Shown one piece after another: positions 50,001 through 59,000 of a stretch of 64,000 bases of DNA (positions within the stretch are counted from its first letter, which is position 1; each line of letters starts with the position of its first letter). The stretch comes from Liolophura sinensis (taxonomy: Eukaryota > Mollusca > Polyplacophora > Chitonida > Chitonidae). The stretch is taken from assembly GCF_032854445.1 (NCBI RefSeq), contig NC_088303.1, positions 3,415,501-3,479,500 of the forward strand, written 5' to 3'. Under the pieces are notes generated by a model. It was not told the origin of the DNA and did no database searches. It saw nothing but the letters and a program-made list of their open reading frames with translations. A program made the position numbers and the translations under genes.

Positions 50001-53000
50001 TCCCTCACTGAAGTCGGGAGTGACAGAGGCTGTGACAGAGCTAACGTGCCCACCTTCTTTCTGCGTGTCGAATTGTTTACAGAAACAGCTCCGCGTCATT
50101 TTATATGCTGTCGTGGAAACCTCCGCTGCCACCGAAGTTAAGTAAGTCGCATTGCTCGAAGTGTGTCTTCTAAACATGTCGTAAACCTTTATTAAATATC
50201 AGCTGTAATCTGAAATGGCGATAAAGATTCATCTTTTCTGCCAAGCTTTCTACCATCATTTCACCCATCATATTAGCCACTTACGCCATGTCTGATTGAA
50301 ACTGCTGACTTATTTGTTGTTTGCGTGATAGAGTGATTGTGGCATCGATATTGTAAGTGTGCGGAGCCGTGGAAGTGACCTGCCAAAAAAATTTTTGATT
50401 TGAAAAAAAGACAATATCATAAATATTTATAATTAAAGAAAAAAAATCTTCTTCATGGCAGATTAGAAAAAAGAACTCATCAGTAAATATGACAAAAAAA
50501 GTTAATTTTGTTATTCCTATTTTTTATAGTTAGGGCGAAAATAAAATCTTTTGAAACTCAAAACAGGACAATTTTTCTGAACAGTTACTTTTGCTGTAAA
50601 TAGACCCAGCTGCAACGGTTAAGTTTCCCGATAAAATCCACCAGACGAAATGACGTACACAGGGCCTAATCTGGCCTCAGAAGGGCAGGGGGTGGAACCA
50701 ACGGTGAAGGGCACCTCATTGGTGAATATTTCGATTCTCATACAATTTAAGGGCCTCGGTTTCTACAGTTGACCTCCACCCCACGTGCACACCACAACAC
50801 GTACCTAGCCCGAAAATTCAGTCTAAGGATGGCTTGTATTTACTGATGTGTGGAGAACTCTGCCGTCCCGGATGACATGTGCATCTGACCATCACATTGT
50901 ATCATAGCTACCCCAGGCCATCATTAAAAAGTTGTTTTTTTTTTTAAGTCGGGTCGGTCGGTCGGCATTTTTTTTTTTTTTTTTTTTTGTAAGTAAATTA
51001 AAAGTAATTCCCGGCCCGCATAATCTGAATGCTAGTTGAATTATCACGGGTCCAATTTTCGTCACCTGCTTCGGGGCATGCATTTTCGATTTTAAATGCA
51101 TTTTTTTTTTAATAACCAAGTTTTTTCACCCTGAAGTCAAATATTCCTTCTTGATTCTGGGTCCAACGTTAAATTTGAGTAAATTTACCAACTTTAAACC
51201 CAAACAACTGAAGTTGAAAGGCATCCATTGCTTTCGCTACTGTGGCGAAGGGACGTTCCCTCGAAAGGGTCACTTCGAGGGAACGGCAGCGTCGGTAATC
51301 GGAGGCTGAGAGGGGCCGGATTAGGCCCTGATACATAATAGGTACGAGGTATTCTGTATGGTTGCAAATGCAAGCATACAGAAGCCTTTGGGCCTACACA
51401 ATGCCATCAACCAGAATGATTGAATGAAAACACAGTGAAAACAGCTGCATCAACCTATCATTTTGGGCAAACGTAACTAGCGGTAAAGTTACGTGTACAT
51501 GTACGTTCGAATGAACGGTGTTGGTTCCCCAGTCAACGTCTTTATTTAAAACATACAAGCATTAACAAACGAATTAGTTCGGGTCGAATTATCCCTCACT
51601 GAAGTCGGGAGTGTCTTGGGTCCCCTATGTGGAGAATTGCTGATAAGGCATAAAAGCTACATGTATACAGATCGTTATGGCTTTCACGTAAGGACTGATT
51701 TGTGATTAGCTTAGTAAGTCGGAGCCGATATTATCAAATCAGCCAATGAAAAGTCAGCATTTGGGACCCAATTTCATTATACGGCCTTCCTGTTGGTCAT
51801 TCAGACAGTTCTAAAAATAGCGGCAATATCAGTTAATAATAAAAAGGTTTTTTGGGCCTTCAAAAAGAAAATATTTCTTCTCTCTAGCTGTTAGTTAGGA
51901 ATTAAAAAATTCTGTTTTTTGCACCTTCAAAAAGGCAATTATTTCATCTGTACTCTGACAATGATGAATTCTGCTTTGAAAAAGATTTTTTTTAATCTTT
52001 TTAATGATAAATATTTATTAAATTGTCTTTTTTTGTTTTCAGCCAATTTTTTTCCTCATGTCCCTTCCACTGTCCCGTAGTAGTGACATACGCATGTGAA
52101 AATGTTGTTGTTGTCATCAGATATCTAGAGAAAGGCAGTGATTTATTTTTGGCAGTGGTTTACTTCTTGAAACGGTTTACTCCTGACACAGGTTTACCAC
52201 TGGCACTGGTTTACCGTAACCACTGGCGCTGGTTTACTACTGGCACTGGTTTATTTCTGGCAATGAATTTGTTCTGGCAATGATTTGGTTCCCTCACTTG
52301 TTTACTCCTGGCACTGATTTGCTTCTGTCAGTCGTTTACTTCTGGCACCGATTTGCTCATGGCTCCGGTTTGTTTCTGGCACTGGTTACTCCTGGCACTG
52401 GTTTGCTCCTGGCTCCGGTTTGTTTCTGGCACTGGTTTACTCCTGGTACTGGGTTACCTCTTACACTGGTTGCTTCTGTTGTGGGGTTTACTTCTGGCAC
52501 TGGTTTGCCTCTTGGCACTGGCTTCCTGTCATGAAGTTGATCATCGTATAAGTGAAAAATTATTTATTGATTCGCAATTAATCATTGAGTATGGTCTTAA
52601 ACACCAGTCAAATATATATATATTCCATGAAAACTTCCAGAATGTTTCCCAAGCATTATTTCACCGTTTCAACCTGGTCACTTCATTTGCTTCATCTTAC
52701 TTTAATTCTTCTATTTTTCGGATCTTGTCTCCTGTTTTGGTCAGTTCAAATGTAACTGACCGATCGACGGCTACGCCTCCCGAATTTTCTCAAGTCAATC
52801 AGGAAGCGCTAAAAACACCTCACTTAGTGGCGCCGCACTAATGATACCTCACTTAGTGGCGCCGCACTAATGATACCTCACTTAGTGGCGCCGCACTGAT
52901 GATACCTCACTTAGTGTCGCCGCACTAATGATACCTCACTTAGTGTCGCCGCACTGATGATACCTCACTTAGTGTCGCCGCACTGATGATACCTCACTTA

Positions 53001-56000
53001 GTGTCGCCGCACTGATGATACCTCACTTAGTGTCGCCGCACTGATGATACCTCACTTAGTGTCGCCGCACTGATGATACCTCACTTAGTGTCGCCGCACT
53101 GATGATACCTCACTTAGTGTCGCCGCACTAATGATACCTCACTTAGTGGCGCCGCACTGATGATACCTCACTTAGTGGCGCCGCACTGATGATACCTCAC
53201 TTAGTGGCGCCGCACTGATGATACCTCACTTAGTGTCGCCGCACTAATGATACCTCACTTAGTGGCGCCGCACTGATGATACCTCACTTAGTGGCGCCGC
53301 ACTGATGATACCTCACTTAGTGGCGCCGCACTGATGATACCTCACTTAGTGGCGCCGCACTGATGATACCTCACTTAGTGGCGCCGCACTGATGATACCT
53401 CACTTAGTGGCGCCGCACTAATGATACCTCACTTAGTGGCGCCGCACTGATGATACCTCACTTAGTGTCGCCGCACTAAAAATACCTCTTTAAAATAAGC
53501 AGAATTACCATACTTACTTTTGCCGGTTTCCTCCCACACTGATGCTGGCTGCCGTCGTATATTTGAAATATTCTTGAATACGGTGTGTATCTCCCGTCAA
53601 AGAAGTAAATAATTAAATGTATTTACTTTTGCCGTGGGACAGGATGTCGAAGTCGTATTATAAATGACTACAGCCTAGAGAGTAAAATCAGAGCAGCGAA
53701 CACAGTGTAATAGTTGGCCAATGTTCACACATTACCGCTTGACAGTTTACATGATTTTTATTCTAACTTTTCATGTAAATATTGAAGTTTTAGTAAATTA
53801 CGCGATCCCCATCAAAATGGCAGAATTAGATGAAAACAGTGCAATGATTATACAATTTATCAGACGTCACTTGTCTGTAATACTAGTAACTAGTCTTTCA
53901 TGTGTTGTTTCATGTGTTTAACAATGGCATGTCGGGACCACGCCTCGGGGAAGATTTGTCCACCAGCAGGTGCAGGTGGATAACATAAAAGACTTATAGC
54001 ATAGAAAGTAAATCCAGAGCAGCGACGATAGTGGGATAGGTGGCAAATGGTCACACGTAACCGGTGAAGTACAGCCTCTTGTCAGTTTACCTCAGAATTT
54101 TATTCGTCTGTCCATGCAAATGATTAAAAGGCCTCAGACCCCCATTAATTTCCCATAAGCGACAGTGTTAACGTCGCAAACATTCCGTGGCTAATAAGCT
54201 TTGTTGCACACCTGGGCCAGCCTGTGAGAAAGCAGCCATAGAAATCTTCACATAGGTTGAATGTCAAAATCTGTGTATTCAATGTCAGTTTTCAATGTTA
54301 AAGCCCGTCCTTTTCCCAATGCATAATGGGTAATTCTCACCAAATCCCGACGGCATTCCTCCATATCCCCGTGCTTTCAGGAATATAAGTCCAAAGCCAT
54401 GGCAAAATATACGAAAACATGTCCATCCACAAATGTGCCTTGAGTCACGATGAGCCCAAAACGTGTTACTCTTATTAGGCCATATTCAACCGTTAAAGAA
54501 ACAGCGCGGTTTCCAGTTTCTATTCAGGCCTAGACCTTACATGTCCGTAAGGAAGAGACAGGCTCAAGGATACGGCACAGAAGAGTAACTACGAAACCGT
54601 ACGCCATGGTTTTGGACTGAGGATACTTTTTCAAAAAAACAACTTGCAACATCTCTTATTCCTTCTCACTGCTTAGACCAAATTTTCACCTACATGCACC
54701 CTATGCTCGCCCGCTCTCAAAACTGTTAGTATCTGTTAGGTAAACAGAAGTTTTCCAAAGCTTCATTTTTCCGATCATGGTAAATTAGTTTAGCTCATTA
54801 CTTACATAGTGTTTTCTTATCCCAGAAGTTGCGGGTTCAAATCCAGTATATTCCTATTTTTTTTATTTTTTTTGCCGCATTCTTTATTCAGTTCCTTCAT
54901 ATTTGTTATTACTATTATAAATACAATTTATACAGGACATACAGAGCCGAATTGTTGTACGCCGAACTTTCAATTTATTAATGTGTGCAAGTTAGAATCC
55001 ACCCGTCGTTAATTTTCACATCACTGATGAATATAGAGATATAAAAGGGACCATGCGATAAAAAAAACCAAAATTAGTGAATTATGCAAGTAAAACTAAC
55101 AAAATAATGCAACAAAATGTTTGTAAACATCATTGTGTGACATATAAACGTATTTAAACTAATGGATGACTTGATTTACACAGCGATTTTAATTGGATGG
55201 AAAGGTTACAGATGCGCCCGGATATGGCCAGGATTGGAATTGAGCTATCAGTGAACAAAGCAGGAGGGCGAAAAATAATTCCACAAAAAGTTTACACACA
55301 CTGTGAATTATTAAATAAATGCATACCCACTGAATTATCGTTTTAACGGACCGGAAGTGACTCATCAAACCAGAAATTTTCATTGCTCCTTTACAAATAA
55401 TCCTAGAGAAGGTGAGAGGGGTGCCAAGGGGACGTTACTCGCACTCTCATCGCCACCTGTCTCCTTGCAGGCTCTCGCCCAGAATTTCAAACTTTCATCA
55501 TTAAAACTCATCCTTGCCCAAAAGATAGGCAGTTTCCATCATTTTGGTACCAAGCATGCACCTGTAGATCAAAATAACAGGTTGGCAACGAAAAAGATAT
55601 TTTATGTCCAAAATCAAATTCAAAATGTACATAAATTTCACTGAAAGCTGCTCTTTCATAGGCGAAATGGTTGGGGAATTAGGGTAGAGGATAATATCTG
55701 CATAACAGTGTCAGTTGAATGTATAACCTGACTTGAACATTATGCAGTTTTACAGACTCCTCAATCAGGCGAGCTACCGGTATTCTCTGAATTTCTGGTT
55801 TATTTCATTGGTGTTTACGCCGTACTCAAGAAGAGTTCACTAAATATACGACGGTGGCCAGCATTATGGTGGGAGGAAACCGGGTAGACCCCGGAAGAAG
55901 TCAACCGCAGGCTGCTACAGACCTTCTCACGTTGTCGCCTTCATGTGTGTATGATTGCTGAGGAAATGATGACCTACTGGAGTCTGGACCATTCTCATTC

Positions 56001-59000
56001 CACAAGCACACTACAGGCAAAGCCAATGGGATGCTTGTGACTTTCTACGGACCTGGCTCTAGATAACATTTGGCTTGCCTTGCGGTGTGTTTAAGCCCTG
56101 AAACTATATTGTCAAGTTTTTGAGTAAAATTTTTCCTGAAGTATGTGAAGTTTGCAGTATAACTATGTGTGCAATCTTCTTTCCTTCCCAGGGGATGTGG
56201 ATGTCATTCGTCGATGTCTTACTGCCGGCTTTTTCGCAAATGCAGCAAAGTTTCACTACACCGGGGTTTACAAGACCATCCGCCACGGACACATTCTTCA
56301 CATCCATCCGATGTCAGTACTCCACACCGAGAAACCGCCACCATGGTCAGCTATTATGCCAGTTTTGTTTTCCCTTGCATATTGATACACGTATATTGAG
56401 TAAGTCTTAAATGTTTTAGATTATATGTTTTAAATTATATAGATTAAAATAAAATGCCCTCTGTGAGCTTTTTAAGACTTTTGTTCAGAACAAGGCTAAC
56501 TGATTTTATCATTATATCCGCTGTCTGTCTGCCTGTCTGTTGACGCGATTTTACCCTTTGCCTCTCCTCCCAAACTACTGGGCCGATTTTGATAGAACTT
56601 AACGTATATCTTGCCTATCCTATGATACTTGTGCATGTTTAAGTTAATGGCAGTTGTGTTATTTGGTGGCCATGGAAAGTGTGCTGAGACACTTCTTGAA
56701 ATCGTTCGGGTTTTTATTATTTGTTTTTATTGTTTTATTACTTTTTTTGAAAGCTTTAAGAGCTGTAAAAAGAAAAGCTTTTATTAGATGTTCTTGAAAT
56801 TGGGTGATTTTAGGAACAAGGTTACGAGGCAAATTTTGGCTGTTTTTGGTCAACTTAGGTCACGTGACATAGCGGCTATCTTGGATTTTGATCAAAACAT
56901 TTAAAAACCGTCTTCTGAAGAACCAACCAACAGATTCTTTTGAGATTTAATATACTTGTAGAGTGATCCCAGTTAGAACAAGTTTGTGAAAATCTTGGAA
57001 ATGCATTGAAAACTTTGGAAGCTCGCCTTTGGTCGAACTTATGACGTCAAAAAGTGCCTAAGTTTGATAATGTTTTCATGTATTCTGGTGTATTTGGCAA
57101 CGCTGGTTCCGAATCTGCTTTGGGGTTTGCTTATCTGTGTAAGCTTTTTGAGATATGATCAAAACATTTTTCAGTCACGCAATTCCAGTGGCCTGTAACT
57201 GGAAAGCTACAAATGTGAGACTAAATTGCACAAAACTGTAGTCCAGCACATACATGCCAGCGGATTTGAGTCTCAATCCATGGTGTTCTCAGTAGAAATA
57301 TTTAAACAACGCGACCCTACTTAGAAATAGAAATGAAAGCCTGTGCATTTAACATAGACTGTGCAGGTAACTGTGTATTCAATGTCAGTTTTCAATGTTA
57401 AAGCCCGTCCTTTTCCCAATGCATAATGGGTAATTCTCACCAAATCCCGACGGCATTCCTCCATATCCCCGTGCTTTCAGGAATATAAGTCCAAACCCAT
57501 GGCAAAATATACGAAAACATGTCCATCCACAAATGTGCCTTGAGTCACGATGAGCCCAAAACGTGTTACTCTTATTAGGCCATATTCAACCGTTAAAGAA
57601 ACAGCGCGGTTTCCAGTTTCTATTCAGGCCTAGACCTTACATGTCCGTAAGGAAGAGACAGGCTCAAGGATACGGCACAGAAGAGTAACTACGAAACCGT
57701 ACGCCATGGTTTTGGACTGAGGATATTTTTTCAAGAAAACAACTTGCAACATCTCTTATTCCTTCTCACTGCTTAGACCAAATTTTCACCTACATGCACC
57801 CTATGCTCGCCCGCTCTCAGAACTGTTAGTATCTGTTAGGTAAACAGAAGTTTTCCAAAGCTTCATTTTTCCGATCATGGTAAATTAGTTTAGCTCATTA
57901 CTTACATAGTGTTTTCTTATCCCAGAAGTTGCGGGTTCAAATCCAGTATATTCCTATTTTTTTTCTTTTTTTTTGCCGCATTCTTTATTCAGTTCCTTCA
58001 TATTTGTTATTACTATTATAAATACAATTTATACAGGACATACAGAGCCGAATTGTTGTACGCCGAACTTTCAATTTATTAATGTGTGCAAGTTAGAATC
58101 CACCCGTCGTTAATTTTCACATCACTGATGAATATAGAGATATAAAAGGGACCATGCGATAAAAAAAACCAAAATTAGTGAATTATGCAAGTAAAACTAA
58201 CAAAATAATGCAACAAAATGTTTGTAAACATCATTGTGTGACATATAAACGTATTTAAACTAATGGATGACTTGATTTACACAGCGATTTTAATTGGATG
58301 GAAAGGTTACAGATGCGCCCGGATATGGCCAGGATTGGAATTGAGCTATCAGTGAACAAAGCAGGAGGGCGAAAAATAATTCCACAAAAAGTTTACACAC
58401 ACTGTGAATTATTAAATAAATGCATACCCACTGAATTATCGTTTTAACGGACCGGAAGTGACTCATCAAACCAGAAATTTTCATTGCTCCTTTACAAATA
58501 ATCCTAGAGATTTGAGAGAAACAGCATTAGATTCCCCAAGGCAAGGGATGACCACTTATGTAACTCAGAAATGACGCCAACGAAACCGAAGCAATGGCAG
58601 ACCTGTCACAAATGACCCCAGAGATATGAGAACAGCATTCGATATGCCAATGCATGGATGCGTTATCTAATTTTGCCATCGTATTGCCTTCGATAACAAA
58701 CGTTTAGAAGTTTTTTTTGATAACGGTTATTTCGATTGAGCAGATACATTACGTTCTGACAAACTGAGTTTGCAATAATTACATTTATTTCTTGAAAATT
58801 GTGGAAATGCAGTGATTGTTTTTATCACGTGACTAAGACTTTGATTTTTAATATTATGCGTAAGCTGCCTGACGGACTTTGACGTGTTTGATCCTATTTC
58901 TTTTCTGTGCTTTACGGCTTTGTCACAAAGTGCGATGAACTTGCGAAAAAATCAAATTTTCTCATATTTGTGAGTTAAGTGACGATAAACTGTTGTATTT

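Noticed and set aside
52815-53485. CRISPR-like array of 29-bp repeats
   Set aside because: Head-to-tail units without spacers, in a eukaryotic intron: a minisatellite.
54790-54860. tRNA-like sequence with GGGTTCAAATCC in the 1.14-kb repeat (also 57890-57960)
   Set aside because: Acceptor and D stems do not pair convincingly; mentioned only as a B-box-like motif.
54271-55409. Helitron, because the repeat ends near CTAG
   Set aside because: The shared sequence extends past CTAG, there is no TC start, no A|T target and no hairpin just before the end.
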